A stretch of DNA of 64,000 bases from assembly GCA_963708095.1 (NCBI GenBank), contig OY970182.1, positions 1,674,001 through 1,738,000 on the forward strand, read 5' to 3'. This stretch comes from JAJZVS01 sp963708095. Its GTDB lineage: Bacteria > Pseudomonadota > Alphaproteobacteria > Acetobacterales > Acetobacteraceae. Made by a program: the position numbers and the translations under genes. Shown here in pieces: positions 50,782-60,370 of this stretch; the stretch's first letter is position 1; each line of letters begins with the position of its first letter. A model generated the notes under the pieces. It saw only the letters and a program-made list of their open reading frames with translations, ran no database searches and was not told the DNA's origin.

Positions 50782-53700
50782 TCACCAGCGGCTGGAGACG
50801 CTTGACTGCCGTTGTTTCTGCCAGCCCATGACGTGGCGACCACCAGCTCGCTGCAACCGATCGAACCAGAGATAGACGACGGGTGTGGTGAACAGGGTCA
50901 TGATCTGCGACACGACCAGTCCGCCGACAATGGCGATGCCGAGCGGCTGGCGCAGCTCAGCACCCGCCCCCTGCCCCAGGGCCAAGGGCAGGGCGCCCAG
51001 CAAAGCCGCGAACGTCGTCATCATGATGGGCCGAAATCGCAGCAAGCAAGCCTGCCGGATCGCTTCGATCGGCCGCTTGCCCTGATCCCGCTCGGCAACC
51101 AGCGCGAAGTCGATCATCATGATCGCATTCTTCTTGACAATACCGATCAGCAAAAGAATACCGATCATGCCCATGAGCGAAAGATCCTGGCCGCAGAGCA
51201 GCAAAGCGAGCAGGGCTCCAACGCCCGCCGAAGGCAAGGTGGAGATGATCGTCAGAGGATGGATCACACTTTCGTACAGCACGCCAAGCACGATATAGAT
51301 CGTGATGATCGCCGCCAGGACGAGCCAAGGCTCGCTGCGCAGCGAGCTCTGGAATACCTGCGCCGTACCTTGGAACGAACCCATGACCGTTGCTGGCATG
51401 CGCACCTGACGTTCGGCGGCACGGATCGCATTGACGGCATCGCCAAGGGCGACACCTGGGGCAAGATTGAAGGAAAGCGTCACCGCCGGGAAAAGTCCCT
51501 GATGGTTGATGGTGATCGGCGAGACGCCTTCACGGACGCGGACCAGCAGATTCAAGGGCACCAACTGGTTCGTCGTCGATGAGCGCACGAAGAGGTGGCG
51601 CAGAGCTTCCGCACTGAGCTGGTAGCGCGGATCGACTTCCTCGATCACGTGGTACTGGTTCAGCGGCGAGAAGAGCGTCGCCACCTGGCGCTGGCCAAAG
51701 GAATCGTAGAGAATGTCGTCGATCGCCTGGACCGTGACGCCCATGCGCGAAGCTGTGGTCCGATCGATATCAAGCGTTGCGCTGGTTGCCGATGCCTGCT
51801 GGTCCGAACTGACATCACGCAGTTGCGGCAGGGATGCGAGCTTTCTCTCCATCACCGCGGACCATTTATTGAGCTCCTGCACATCGGCGCCCTGCAGGGT
51901 ATATTGGTACTGCGCGGCTGCAATTCGACCGCCGACCTGGATATCCTGGTGGACCTGCATGCCGATGGTGATACCTTCGACGGATGCCATTTTTCTCCGC
52001 AGTCGGGCGAGAACCGCATTTGCCGAGACGTCCCGCTCGCTCAAGGGCTTCAGGTTGAGCAGGATGTGGCCCTGGCTGACAGTGGGATTGGCGCCGATCC
52101 AATAGTCCACGGTCGATACCGCCGGGTCTCGCATCGCAATGGCGGCCAGCGCTTTGATCCGGCCGGTCATCGCACTGAATGAGATATCGGGAGCCGCCTT
52201 GGCAATACCGATGACGAAGCTGGTATCCACCTCCGGGAAGAATCCCTTGGGGACGGTGATGAACAGCCATCCAGTCAGCCCGATCGTCGCGATCATCACC
52301 GCCAGCGTCAGCTTCTGCCAGCGCAGCACCACATCCAGCAGACGGCCGTAGCCGGCGGTCACCCGCTCGAACACCCGCTCCGACCAGAGGTAAAGCGGGC
52401 CCGATCCATGATCGTTCTTTTGCTTGATCACCCATCCGCAGAGCATCGGCGTCACCGTCAGCGAAACCACGCCCGACATGATGACCGCAATGCTTATTGT
52501 GATCGCGAATTCCCGGAACAGGCGTCCGACAAGACCTCCCATCAGCAGGATCGGGATGAACACCGCGATCAACGAAACCGTCATCGAGACGATGGTGAAG
52601 CCGACTTCCTGTGCCCCTTCGAGCGCAGCCTCGAGCTTCGGCTTCCCGGCCTCGATATGGCGCATGACGTTCTCGATCACCACGATGGCATCGTCCACCA
52701 CGAAGCCGACCGCTATGGTCAGCCCCATCAGCGAAAGATTGTCCAGGCTGTATCCAAGGACGTACATCGCCGCGAAGGTCGCAAGGAGCGAGAGCGGGAC
52801 CGTGAGGCTCGGGATCAAGGTCGCCCAGAAATTGCGCAGGAACAGGAAGATGACCATCACGACCAGCGCGATGGTCAGTGCCATCGTGAGCTGCACGTCG
52901 CTTATGGCAGCATGGATCGTCTGGGTGCGGTCGCCTACGATATGTAGTTGGACCGAGGCGGGCAGCGACGCCGCCAAGGCCGGGATGGCGTGCCTCACCT
53001 CCTGGATCGTCGAGACCACGTTCGAGCCGGGTTGCTGCGCGACATCGACGATGATGGCGCGTTGACCCTGGAACCACGCAGCCTCGCGCACATCCTCGGG
53101 AGCATCGACAACGCTGCCCACATCCTCGAGCCGAATGGGCGCGCCGTTGCGATAGGCGATCACAAGCGACCGATAAGCGCTTGCGCTCAGCAGTTGGTCG
53201 GTCGCGTTCAGCACGACGGCCTGGTGTGGACCGTTCAGCGTGCCCTTGGGTGCGTCCAGCGTGGCATTGCCGATAGCAGAACGTACGTCCTCCATCGTCA
53301 ACCCGAGACTCGTCAGCTTTTCAGGATCCAGGCGAACGCGCACTGCAGGCCGCAGCTGTCCATGATAGTCTACAATCCCAACTCCCGGGAGCTGTGAGAT
53401 CGGCTGCGCGATGAAATCCTCGGCGTAGCGGTCGAGCTCCGTCAGGGGCATCGTGGGGGAGGTCAGGGCCAACGATATAATGGAGGCGTTGGCAGGATTG
53501 GACTTGTGATAGGTGGGCGGATTTGGCATGTCCTTGGGCAGCAGACCGGCCGTGGCGTTAATCTCCGTCTGAACGTCCTGTGCCGCCCCGTCGATATTGC
53601 GGCTCAGATCGAATTGCAGGACGATCGTCGTGACGCCGAGCGAGCTGGAGGAGGTCATTTGCGTGACCCCGGGAATGCTGGAGAAGGAACGCTCCAGAGG

Positions 53701-53895
53701 TGTTGCGACCGAGGTTGCCATGGTCTGCGCGCTGGCGCCCGGCAGGGTTGCCTCAACCTGAATGGTCGGGAAATCAACCTGGGGTAACGCCGAAATCGGC
53801 AGACCCAGATACGCGACGATGCCGACAAGAACCAAACCGATCGCCAGCAGGCAGGTGCCGATCCGGCGATGGATGAACGGGCGGGAGATGCTCAC
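50782..53895 (-). CDS. RND multidrug efflux pump, inner-membrane subunit (MdtB/MdtC-like)
   Basis: The product is 1037 residues and follows the AcrB-type plan: N-terminal TM1 (LAIGLVLVGIVAYLGLPISA), large periplasmic domain, TM2-6, second periplasmic domain, TM8-12. The proton-relay helix 4 contains VGFVVDDAIVVIENVMRHIE with paired Asp. Other marks are PQVDFPTIQVEA, VMIFLFLRNFWATLIPSLTV and LLLIGIVKKNAIMMIDFALV. The last is typical of the MdtBC subgroup, and the pump is of single-gene type. It exports hydrophobic or acidic drugs with proton antiport. The GTG at 53895 overlaps the adaptor stop (GTGA). Confidence 0.93.
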   Translation of the reverse strand: MSISRPFIHRRIGTCLLAIGLVLVGIVAYLGLPISALPQVDFPTIQVEATLPGASAQTMATSVATPLERSFSSIPGVTQMTSSSSLGVTTIVLQFDLSRNIDGAAQDVQTEINATAGLLPKDMPNPPTYHKSNPANASIISLALTSPTMPLTELDRYAEDFIAQPISQLPGVGIVDYHGQLRPAVRVRLDPEKLTSLGLTMEDVRSAIGNATLDAPKGTLNGPHQAVVLNATDQLLSASAYRSLVIAYRNGAPIRLEDVGSVVDAPEDVREAAWFQGQRAIIVDVAQQPGSNVVSTIQEVRHAIPALAASLPASVQLHIVGDRTQTIHAAISDVQLTMALTIALVVMVIFLFLRNFWATLIPSLTVPLSLLATFAAMYVLGYSLDNLSLMGLTIAVGFVVDDAIVVIENVMRHIEAGKPKLEAALEGAQEVGFTIVSMTVSLIAVFIPILLMGGLVGRLFREFAITISIAVIMSGVVSLTVTPMLCGWVIKQKNDHGSGPLYLWSERVFERVTAGYGRLLDVVLRWQKLTLAVMIATIGLTGWLFITVPKGFFPEVDTSFVIGIAKAAPDISFSAMTGRIKALAAIAMRDPAVSTVDYWIGANPTVSQGHILLNLKPLSERDVSANAVLARLRRKMASVEGITIGMQVHQDIQVGGRIAAAQYQYTLQGADVQELNKWSAVMERKLASLPQLRDVSSDQQASATSATLDIDRTTASRMGVTVQAIDDILYDSFGQRQVATLFSPLNQYHVIEEVDPRYQLSAEALRHLFVRSSTTNQLVPLNLLVRVREGVSPITINHQGLFPAVTLSFNLAPGVALGDAVNAIRAAERQVRMPATVMGSFQGTAQVFQSSLRSEPWLVLAAIITIYIVLGVLYESVIHPLTIISTLPSAGVGALLALLLCGQDLSLMGMIGILLLIGIVKKNAIMMIDFALVAERDQGKRPIEAIRQACLLRFRPIMMTTFAALLGALPLALGQGAGAELRQPLGIAIVGGLVVSQIMTLFTTPVVYLWFDRLQRAGGRHVMGWQKQRQSSVSSRW

Positions 53896-55091
53896 GACGC
53901 GGCTCCGGCCACTTTGCCGTCAGGCACCACCGTTACGTGTCGGCCGGGTGCAAGCCGGGACTGACCGTCAAGGATGATCCGTTGCCCCGACCGCAGGCCC
54001 GAGCGTATCTCCGTGAATCCGGCGGCGGTCGGCCCGGTGGTGACCCTTTGCACCGAGACCGTGTTGCCCGGATTCAACACGTAGACGTAGAGACCATCCT
54101 GCCCGGTCTGCACGGCCTGAGCCGGGACGGCAATCGCGTTGCGATCAGTCCGAACCAGAACCTGCGCGGAGACGAACTCGCCGGGCCACAGGCTGCGATC
54201 GCCATTGACAAAGACGGCCTTGAGCTGGATCTCGCCGTTGCTCTGATCCACCGAGCTGTTGATGAACACGAGCCGGCCGTCCGCGATATGCTTCGTGCCG
54301 TCGCGCGTATCGACCGAAACCGGCAGTTCTCCGTTGTGCTGGCCTCGTGCGATTGCGGGCAGGTCGTCCTGTGGCAGCGAGAACAGCACCGAAATCGGCG
54401 CCATCTGCGTCACCGTGACCAAACCCGAGGTGTCGCTTGCGTGCACGACACTCCCTGCGTCCACTTGCCGCAGGCCGACGCGCCCGGCGAGCGGCGAGGT
54501 GACCCGGGTGAAATCCAGATTGAGCTGGGCCGAATCGATGGCCGCCTGATCCGCGGCAAGGGTCGCTTTCAAAGCGGCCGCCTGCGCCCGCATCGCGTCG
54601 AGATTCTGCGACGTGCCCGCGCCGGCCGTCGCCAGTTTCGTGGCCCGCGCGACTTCCTGGCGGGCATTGTCGAATTGCGCCAGGTCGCGCTCCCGGTTTG
54701 CCTTCGCCTGGGCCAAGGTCGCCGCGTATGGACGCGGGTCGATCTGCGCCAGCAGCTGGCCCGCGGCGACCTCCTGGCCTTCCGTGAAAGCGATGCGTTG
54801 CAGCTGGCCGTCCACCCGCACCTTCACGTCCACCGCGTTCAGCGGCGTTACCGTTCCGATCCCGGAGAGCCAAATCGGCAAGTCGCGTTCGACGACGGTG
54901 CCGGCAATAACCGGCACCGGCGCCGGGTCCCGCGTGGTCGCGTCGGGCACCGAGCTCGACCAGAGAACCCATCGTAAGCCCAGCCCGGCCCCGCCCAGAA
55001 GGAAAACCGCCACAGCGGCGCGCAACAGAGCTTTACTTGCCGATGTCGGACCGCGTGCGGGTTCGACGTCTCTTTTGACGGATTCGCTCAA
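53892..55091 (-). CDS. RND efflux periplasmic adaptor (membrane fusion protein)
   Basis: The product is about 399 residues. A single N-terminal membrane anchor (AVAVFLLGGAGLGLRWVLW) leads to the adaptor domains: lipoyl/hairpin VDVKVRVDGQLQRIAFTEGQ then EVAAGQLLAQIDPRPYAATL, the beta-barrel SPLAGRVGLRQVDAGSVVHA, and VPAQAVQTGQDGLYVYVLNP. This is the MdtA type. No ATG fits; a TTG at 55091 with GGAG six bases before is most likely, one base after the upstream stop. A longer frame reading into the outer-membrane gene is not family sequence. Confidence 0.85.
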   Translation of the reverse strand: MSESVKRDVEPARGPTSASKALLRAAVAVFLLGGAGLGLRWVLWSSSVPDATTRDPAPVPVIAGTVVERDLPIWLSGIGTVTPLNAVDVKVRVDGQLQRIAFTEGQEVAAGQLLAQIDPRPYAATLAQAKANRERDLAQFDNARQEVARATKLATAGAGTSQNLDAMRAQAAALKATLAADQAAIDSAQLNLDFTRVTSPLAGRVGLRQVDAGSVVHASDTSGLVTVTQMAPISVLFSLPQDDLPAIARGQHNGELPVSVDTRDGTKHIADGRLVFINSSVDQSNGEIQLKAVFVNGDRSLWPGEFVSAQVLVRTDRNAIAVPAQAVQTGQDGLYVYVLNPGNTVSVQRVTTGPTAAGFTEIRSGLRSGQRIILDGQSRLAPGRHVTVVPDGKVAGAAS

Positions 55092-55092
55092 C

Positions 55093-56583
55093 TCAAACTC
55101 CGCTCGACTTCGCCGGAACAGGTGCGAGATGGGAGACGGCGGCCGGCGCGACGACAGGGCCCGCGGGTGCATTGAAGCCGCCACCCAGCGCCCGGAACAG
55201 CCCGACGATCGCCTGCAAGCGCTGAAGGCGCAGCTGGAGCACCGCGTCCTGAGTTTGATAAAGTGCCTCCTCCGTGGTCAGCACGCTCAGATAGTCCGAG
55301 CTGCCCAGACGGTATTGCAATTGCGCAAGCTCGGCTGCCTTGCGCGCCGCCGCTTCCGCCTTGATTTCGATAGCCACCTGGACCTGCACATGCGCCAAGG
55401 TGCTCAAGGCATCCTCGACGTCCTGGAAGGCCGCAATCACCGTCTGCCGGTAGATCGCCACCAGTTCCAGCTTGCGGGCACGATCATAACGCAGCTGGCC
55501 CGAAAGCTGTCCCCCCTCGAACAAGGGCTGCACCAGGTTGGAACCCAGCTGCGTCAGCACCGCAGGCGGAAAGAAGAGATGTTGCGCGCCGATGCCGATC
55601 GCGCCGGTCAAGGTGATGGCAGGGAAGAACGCGGCGCGCGCAACTCCGATATCGAAATTCGCAGCGACCAGTCGTGCCTCCGCCGCACGAATGTCCGGGC
55701 GCTGTTCCAGGAGGGTGGAGGGCAAGTCGGGCAGGACAACCGGCCGTGCCAAGCCCTGCAGGTTGCTCGCGGTCAGGGTGAAACCCTCGGGGATGCGGCC
55801 CGACAGCACGGCGAGCAGGTGCAAGGCCTGGTCTGCTTGCTGCTGCAGCGCAGGCACGGCCGCATCGAATGTCTCGACGGCCGCCCGCTGCTGCTCGACC
55901 TGCAGCTCCGTCGCCGTGCCCGCCTGCTGCTGGACCTGCACCAGGCCGAGGATCCGTCTTGCGTCGCCGGCGATATGACGCGCCAGAAGGATGCGTTCGT
56001 TCAGCGACAGGATCTGAAAATAACTGTCGGCGACGGAGGCGGACAGCGTCATCGCTACCGTGTCCGCGTCGTATGCGGAGGCGCTCACCAGGGCCTTGCC
56101 GGACGCGGCGGCGGCCGAATTCCTGCCCCAGAAATCGAGCTCGTAGCTGGCCAGGCCAAGCACATCCTGCGTGCCGGAATTTTTGACACCGTTGTTCTGA
56201 CCGAGCGTCGCGATAGCGGCCAAGGTGGGAAGCATTGGCGCCCCATCGACCTCCGCCGTGCCCTCTGCCTCCTCGATACGGGCGGCCGCGGCTTCGAGGT
56301 TGAAGTCTCCCTGGAGACTTCTTTGCATCAAGCGGTCCAGCTCCGGGCTATCGAAATCGCGCCACCAGCCGAGCCGCGTAAGGCTCACATGTGCCCCGTC
56401 GCCGATCGTGGTGCCCCAGGACGGCGGCAAAGTGATCTGCGGACGGTGGAAATGGGGTACCAACGAGCATCCTGCCGAAAGCAGGGAGACGACCAGCGCA
56501 AATGCTGCCATGATCCGGTGTCGCGACGGACGCCCGATCGGCGGGAGATGTTCATCGCTTCGCTGCACGTGCGGTAACTGCAC
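55093..56583 (-). CDS. Outer-membrane efflux channel (NodT/OprM-type)
   Basis: The product is up to 496 residues. A lipobox LLSAGC places the lipid-anchored Cys near residue 39 of the long form. The channel repeats are visible: VADSYFQILSLNERILLARH and RRILGLVQVQQQAGTATELQ, then in the second half RPDIRAAEARLVAANFDIGV, RAAFFPAITLTGAIG and AFQDVEDALSTLAHVQ. A GTG at 56583 or an ATG at 56511 may be the start; the latter gives a signal without basic residues, so the longer one is kept. It heads the efflux operon, which is unusual because most RND operons place this gene last. Confidence 0.88.
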   Translation of the reverse strand: MQLPHVQRSDEHLPPIGRPSRHRIMAAFALVVSLLSAGCSLVPHFHRPQITLPPSWGTTIGDGAHVSLTRLGWWRDFDSPELDRLMQRSLQGDFNLEAAAARIEEAEGTAEVDGAPMLPTLAAIATLGQNNGVKNSGTQDVLGLASYELDFWGRNSAAAASGKALVSASAYDADTVAMTLSASVADSYFQILSLNERILLARHIAGDARRILGLVQVQQQAGTATELQVEQQRAAVETFDAAVPALQQQADQALHLLAVLSGRIPEGFTLTASNLQGLARPVVLPDLPSTLLEQRPDIRAAEARLVAANFDIGVARAAFFPAITLTGAIGIGAQHLFFPPAVLTQLGSNLVQPLFEGGQLSGQLRYDRARKLELVAIYRQTVIAAFQDVEDALSTLAHVQVQVAIEIKAEAAARKAAELAQLQYRLGSSDYLSVLTTEEALYQTQDAVLQLRLQRLQAIVGLFRALGGGFNAPAGPVVAPAAVSHLAPVPAKSSGV

Positions 56584-56647
56584 GCTCGCCGATGGGAACG
56601 GCTTCGCCCGAAGATGAAATTGGCTTTAATCTCGCGGCCTCGTGCCT

Positions 56648-57337
56648 TCAGGCCAGTCGCGCCGGCTCGGGACGAAGCATGTAGCCGGCGCCGCGTACGG
56701 TGTGGATCAGTTGGTGCGGATGCCCCTTGTCGACCTTCTGGCGGAGACGGTGGATATGCATGTCCACGATATTCCCTCGCGCCTCGAAATCGTAGTCCCA
56801 GGCGGCCTCGAGCAACATGGTGCGCGTAACGACATGGCCGGCATTCCGCATGAGCAATTCGAGTAGAAGGCCTTCGCGCCGTTGAAGGACGATTTCCCGA
56901 CCTGCGCGGGTGGCCCGGCGGCCAGCGGGGTCGAATGCCAGGTCGCCGACGACGAGGAGAGATTGACGTCGGGCGCGATCGGTACGCCGCGCCAGCGCCT
57001 CGAGCCGGGCCAGCACTTCGGCGAACGCGTAGGGCTTGGCCAGGTAATCGTCGCAACCCGCACGCATGCCGGCAACGCGGTCCAGCATCCCCGCGATAGC
57101 GCTGAGCATGAGCACCGGCACGTCATGGCCCGCTGCACGGAGACGCTGCACCAGCCCGATGCCGTCAAGGGCCGGCAGGCGACGATCGACGATCAGGACA
57201 GTATAGGCGCCATCGAGCGCCATCGCCAGGCCGGTTTCGCCATCGGATGCGCGATCAACGACATGGCCACACTCGGAAAGGCCACGCACGAGGTAAGACG
57301 CCGTCCGATCGTCGTCTTCGATCACCAGAAGGCGCAT
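56648..57337 (-). CDS. OmpR-family response regulator ahead of the efflux operon
   Basis: The product is 229 residues. The receiver has acidic pocket VIEDDDRTASYL, acceptor Asp51 in VLIVDRRLPALDG, and the Lys in YLAKPYAFAEVLARLE. The OmpR winged helix follows: LQRREGLLLELLMRNAGHVV, then WDYDFEARGNIVDMHIHRLR and IHTVRGAGYML. It reads into the outer-membrane channel gene 64 bp downstream and likely controls that operon. No kinase gene is attached to it. Confidence 0.9.
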   Translation of the reverse strand: MRLLVIEDDDRTASYLVRGLSECGHVVDRASDGETGLAMALDGAYTVLIVDRRLPALDGIGLVQRLRAAGHDVPVLMLSAIAGMLDRVAGMRAGCDDYLAKPYAFAEVLARLEALARRTDRARRQSLLVVGDLAFDPAGRRATRAGREIVLQRREGLLLELLMRNAGHVVTRTMLLEAAWDYDFEARGNIVDMHIHRLRQKVDKGHPHQLIHTVRGAGYMLRPEPARLA

Positions 57338-57502
57338 GGGCGCAACCGGTCAATTACCTATTTTTCACGTTCGGGCGAAGCCGCGCTTCGACGGCGATCC
57401 GATACTGGGATACGCAGAGCGGTGACTGCCCGGATTGGCCACCGAGACAATGGGAGCCTCCGATCCGACGATTGCGACCGCAACGCAGGGGACAGCGTGA
57501 CC
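57338..57502. promoter_or_regulatory. Divergent promoter region of two response-regulator genes
   Basis: Only 165 bp lie between the two starts. TCAATTACCTATTTTTCACG near 57351 is the one AT-rich patch, and it suits the plus-strand regulator or its own operator. Both regulators could bind here. Confidence 0.5.
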
Positions 57503-58186
57503 ATGCCGAGGGTGCTTGTGATCGAGGACGACGTCAAGACGGCCACGGAGATCACTGCCGCGCTTGGCGATTGCGGCTACATGGTGGAATGGGTCGGGAC
57601 CGGCCGCGAGGGCCTGTTGAAAGCTGCCAGCGAGAAATTCGACGCGGTCGTTCTGGATCGCATGTTGCCCGGCGGACTGGACGGCCTGGCCGTGCTGTCC
57701 ACGCTGCGCGCCGCAGGCAGCGACGTGCCGGTCCTCGTTCTCAGCGCATTGTCCGCCGTCGATGAACGGGTTCGCGGGCTGAAGGCGGGCGGAGACGACT
57801 ATCTGACCAAACCCTTCGAGTTCCTGGAGCTTACTGCGCGTCTCGACGTGCTGGTCCGACGTCGACCCGGCCCACAGCGGGAAACGGTCCTGCGCGTCGG
57901 CAATCTCGAAATGGACTTGCTGACCCACACCGTCACGCGTGCGGGTCGTTTTATCGAATTGTTGCCACGCGAGTACCGGTTGCTGGAATATCTGATGCGC
58001 CATGCCGGGCACGTCGTCACGCGGACGATGATGTTCGAGGAGGTCTGGCACTACCATTATGACGAGCCCACGAACGTGATCGACGTGCATGTGAGCAAGC
58101 TGCGTCGTAAGATCGAGCTCGCCGGCATGCCGCAGATGATTCATACCGTTCGCGGCTCGGGCTACGTCCTCCATGCGCCTCATTGA
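57503..58186 (+). CDS. OmpR-family response regulator, kinase partner
   Basis: The product is 227 residues. The receiver starts VLVIEDDVKTATEITAALGD, with acceptor Asp52 in AVVLDRMLPGGLDG and Lys in YLTKPFEFLELTARLD. The winged helix is LLPREYRLLEYLMRHAGHVV, then YHYDEPTNVIDVHVSKLRRK and HTVRGSGYVL. The divergent regulator shares the same layout, so the two are paralogues. The stop overlaps the kinase start by 14 nt. Ribosome binding before the ATG at 57503 is poor. Confidence 0.92.
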   Translation: MPRVLVIEDDVKTATEITAALGDCGYMVEWVGTGREGLLKAASEKFDAVVLDRMLPGGLDGLAVLSTLRAAGSDVPVLVLSALSAVDERVRGLKAGGDDYLTKPFEFLELTARLDVLVRRRPGPQRETVLRVGNLEMDLLTHTVTRAGRFIELLPREYRLLEYLMRHAGHVVTRTMMFEEVWHYHYDEPTNVIDVHVSKLRRKIELAGMPQMIHTVRGSGYVLHAPH

Positions 58187-59582
58187 GCTTCCGCGTACGA
58201 GCAGTTTTCGGCTTGCGCTGGTCTTCCTCGCGCTGTTCGGCATCGCATCCGCCGGGCTGTTCGGCTTTCTCTATTTCATGACGGAGCGGTTCCTGGTCCG
58301 TCATGTCGACAGCTGGCTCATCCACGAGTCCTCGGCGCCGTTCAGCTCCACGGTCGCGGAGATCAGACGCCGTTTGGATGGCCGCCCTCCCGGCGACGCG
58401 ACCCGTGAGCATATATTCGTGCTTTACGATAGCCGCGGACAGCGTCTCACCGGCGATTTGCTGCCCGTGCCGCCACGCATCGATATCTACGATCGACCGT
58501 TCAACTTCCGCCCGACGACCGGCAAAGTCCGTTTTCGCTTCCGTGGGATCGTACATCGTCTGGCGGGGGGTGAACTCGTTCTCGTGGCCCAGAACATGTA
58601 TGAGACGCGAGAGTTCGACGAGGCCTTCCTCCAGGCCGCGTTATGGGGCGGAATACTGACGGTTGGACTCGGTCTCCTTGGGGCACTGATCGTCGCGGCC
58701 AGCACGGTTCGGCGGTTCGATGCGGTGGCTGCGGCCATCCAACGCATCGTCGGTGGCGATCTCTCGCGCCGACTTCCCTCACAGGGCACGTCCAGCGATC
58801 TTGATCGCCTGGCGCATGTCGTGAACGGAATGCTCGATGAAATCGAACGGCTGATGCACGACATCAAAGGTGTGTGTGACGGCATCGCCCATGATCTCCG
58901 CACGCCATTGACCCGGATGTTGGCCGGGCTGGAGCGGGCCAGGCGGCGGGCCGCATCGGCCGACGACTATGAGATCGCGATCGATGACGCGATCGTCGAG
59001 ACACGTAGCGTGCTCAAGACCTTTTCTGCGCTGCTGCGCATTGCCGAGGTCGAGGACGGGGCAAGGCGTGCCGGCTTTCGGAAGGTGGACCTCGCGATCG
59101 TGGCGCGTGACGTGATCGAGTTCTACAAACCGCTCGCCGACGAGAAGGCCGTTGCGCTCATCGTTCGGATGAATGGCCCCCAGGCATTCACGATGGATGG
59201 GGATCCGAGCCTTCTGTTCGAAGCAATCGGCAATCTTATCGATAACGCTATCAAGTTTACCCCGGGTGGAGGCCAGGTTGTCTTGGAGATCTCCCAACAG
59301 CGAGGCAGCCTGTCTGTAAGCGTCACCGATACGGGTTGCGGCATTGAAGCGAGCGAGCGCGAGGCCGTTCTGCGGCGCTTCCACCGTACGGAGCAAAGCA
59401 GACATACGTCCGGCAACGGCCTCGGGCTCAGTCTGGTGGCTGCGGTTGCCCGTCTGCACGGGATGAGTCTCACGATCGAGGACGCTATGCCTGGCTGTCA
59501 GGTGATCATGGCCGGGCCGTTGTCGGAGCATGCCGCGGAGCCGCATCTGGCTGCGACTGCCCAGAACACGACGTCCACGTGA
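58173..59582 (+). CDS. Sensor histidine kinase of the OmpR-partner type
   Basis: The product is 469 residues. TM1 is near residues 12-36 and TM2 near 158-178, with a small periplasmic loop of about 120 residues. The HAMP region VRRFDAVAAAIQRIVGGDLS is followed by HisKA with the acceptor His in CDGIAHDLRTPLTRMLAGLE, near residue 242. The N box is AIGNLIDNAIKFTPGG, the G boxes are VTDTGCGIEASE and HTSGNGLGLSLVAAVARLHG. It pairs with the overlapping regulator and may also feed the divergent one. Confidence 0.92.
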   Translation: MRLIELPRTSSFRLALVFLALFGIASAGLFGFLYFMTERFLVRHVDSWLIHESSAPFSSTVAEIRRRLDGRPPGDATREHIFVLYDSRGQRLTGDLLPVPPRIDIYDRPFNFRPTTGKVRFRFRGIVHRLAGGELVLVAQNMYETREFDEAFLQAALWGGILTVGLGLLGALIVAASTVRRFDAVAAAIQRIVGGDLSRRLPSQGTSSDLDRLAHVVNGMLDEIERLMHDIKGVCDGIAHDLRTPLTRMLAGLERARRRAASADDYEIAIDDAIVETRSVLKTFSALLRIAEVEDGARRAGFRKVDLAIVARDVIEFYKPLADEKAVALIVRMNGPQAFTMDGDPSLLFEAIGNLIDNAIKFTPGGGQVVLEISQQRGSLSVSVTDTGCGIEASEREAVLRRFHRTEQSRHTSGNGLGLSLVAAVARLHGMSLTIEDAMPGCQVIMAGPLSEHAAEPHLAATAQNTTST

Positions 59583-59778
59583 AAGAATGGTGATCAGTGG
59601 ACCCGCCTCTGCTGTGCGGCCAGGCGGAAAGTGTTTTGTCGAGTCTCCGCGTCGGCGACGAGCAAATGCCTCACTTATTGTCGTGCGCGTCTGAGGGTCC
59701 TGTTGACCAGAACGTGGGCCGCGCCTCCCGACAGGTCAGAGCGGCGCGGCGTAGGCTTTCTGCGATCTCCCCGCGACG

Positions 59779-60135
59779 TCAGCGATGATGGTGGTGGTGG
59801 TGGTGATGGTGGTAATAGCGAGGGTAATACGGACCATAATCGGGAAATGCATAGGGCCGCTCGTAAGCATATGGCGGCGGCGGGAGTGGCGCCCCGTACG
59901 GGAGCGGCGCCCCGTAATTGAAATAGACGTACCCGTTCGCATCCCTGATTTGCGCACGCACGGCATCATCCGCCTTCAGCAGCCTGACGGCATCCGGAAT
60001 TGGCGCGAGAAGGTCAGCATAGGATGATGCTTCCAAGGTCTCTGCCACGCTGGCAGCAGGTCTGGCGGCCTGCGCGGAACCCAACGTGGCCAAGCCGGCG
60101 ACCGCGCCGAGCAGGCCGGCAGTCTTCTTGTCCAT
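59779..60135 (-). CDS. Exported protein with polyhistidine tail, 118 aa
   Basis: A signal peptide (MDKKTAGLLGAVAGLATLGS then AQA) is followed by a short helical region with LKADDAVRAQIRDANGYVYF and then a Pro/Tyr-rich stretch PYGAPLPPPPYAYERPYAFP. It ends in nine consecutive His plus Arg. The coding of the tail is a (CAC/CAT) run at 59782-59808. A GGAGGAGG site before the ATG at 60135 is excellent. His tails of this kind bind divalent metals; a zinc or nickel role is an inference. Confidence 0.75.
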   Translation of the reverse strand: MDKKTAGLLGAVAGLATLGSAQAARPAASVAETLEASSYADLLAPIPDAVRLLKADDAVRAQIRDANGYVYFNYGAPLPYGAPLPPPPYAYERPYAFPDYGPYYPRYYHHHHHHHHHR

Positions 60136-60370
60136 GTACCTCCTCCGTAAGCAGGGACGAGCGTAATAGACGTGCCGGCCGCGGCTTTTTTGTGGCCAAC
60201 CCCATTCCGCAGGCCGGCGTCTCCCGCCATCCGCCCACTGCCTCGCCTCTGCTTTCAAAAGTCGCGAATCTGGAAAAAGTCTCGGTCTCTGCTCGGGTTC
60301 CGAGGTAATTTCGACACGCGGACGCAGCTTTCACAAATTCGCGGGGATCAGGGCCCCCAACCGCCCGGTA

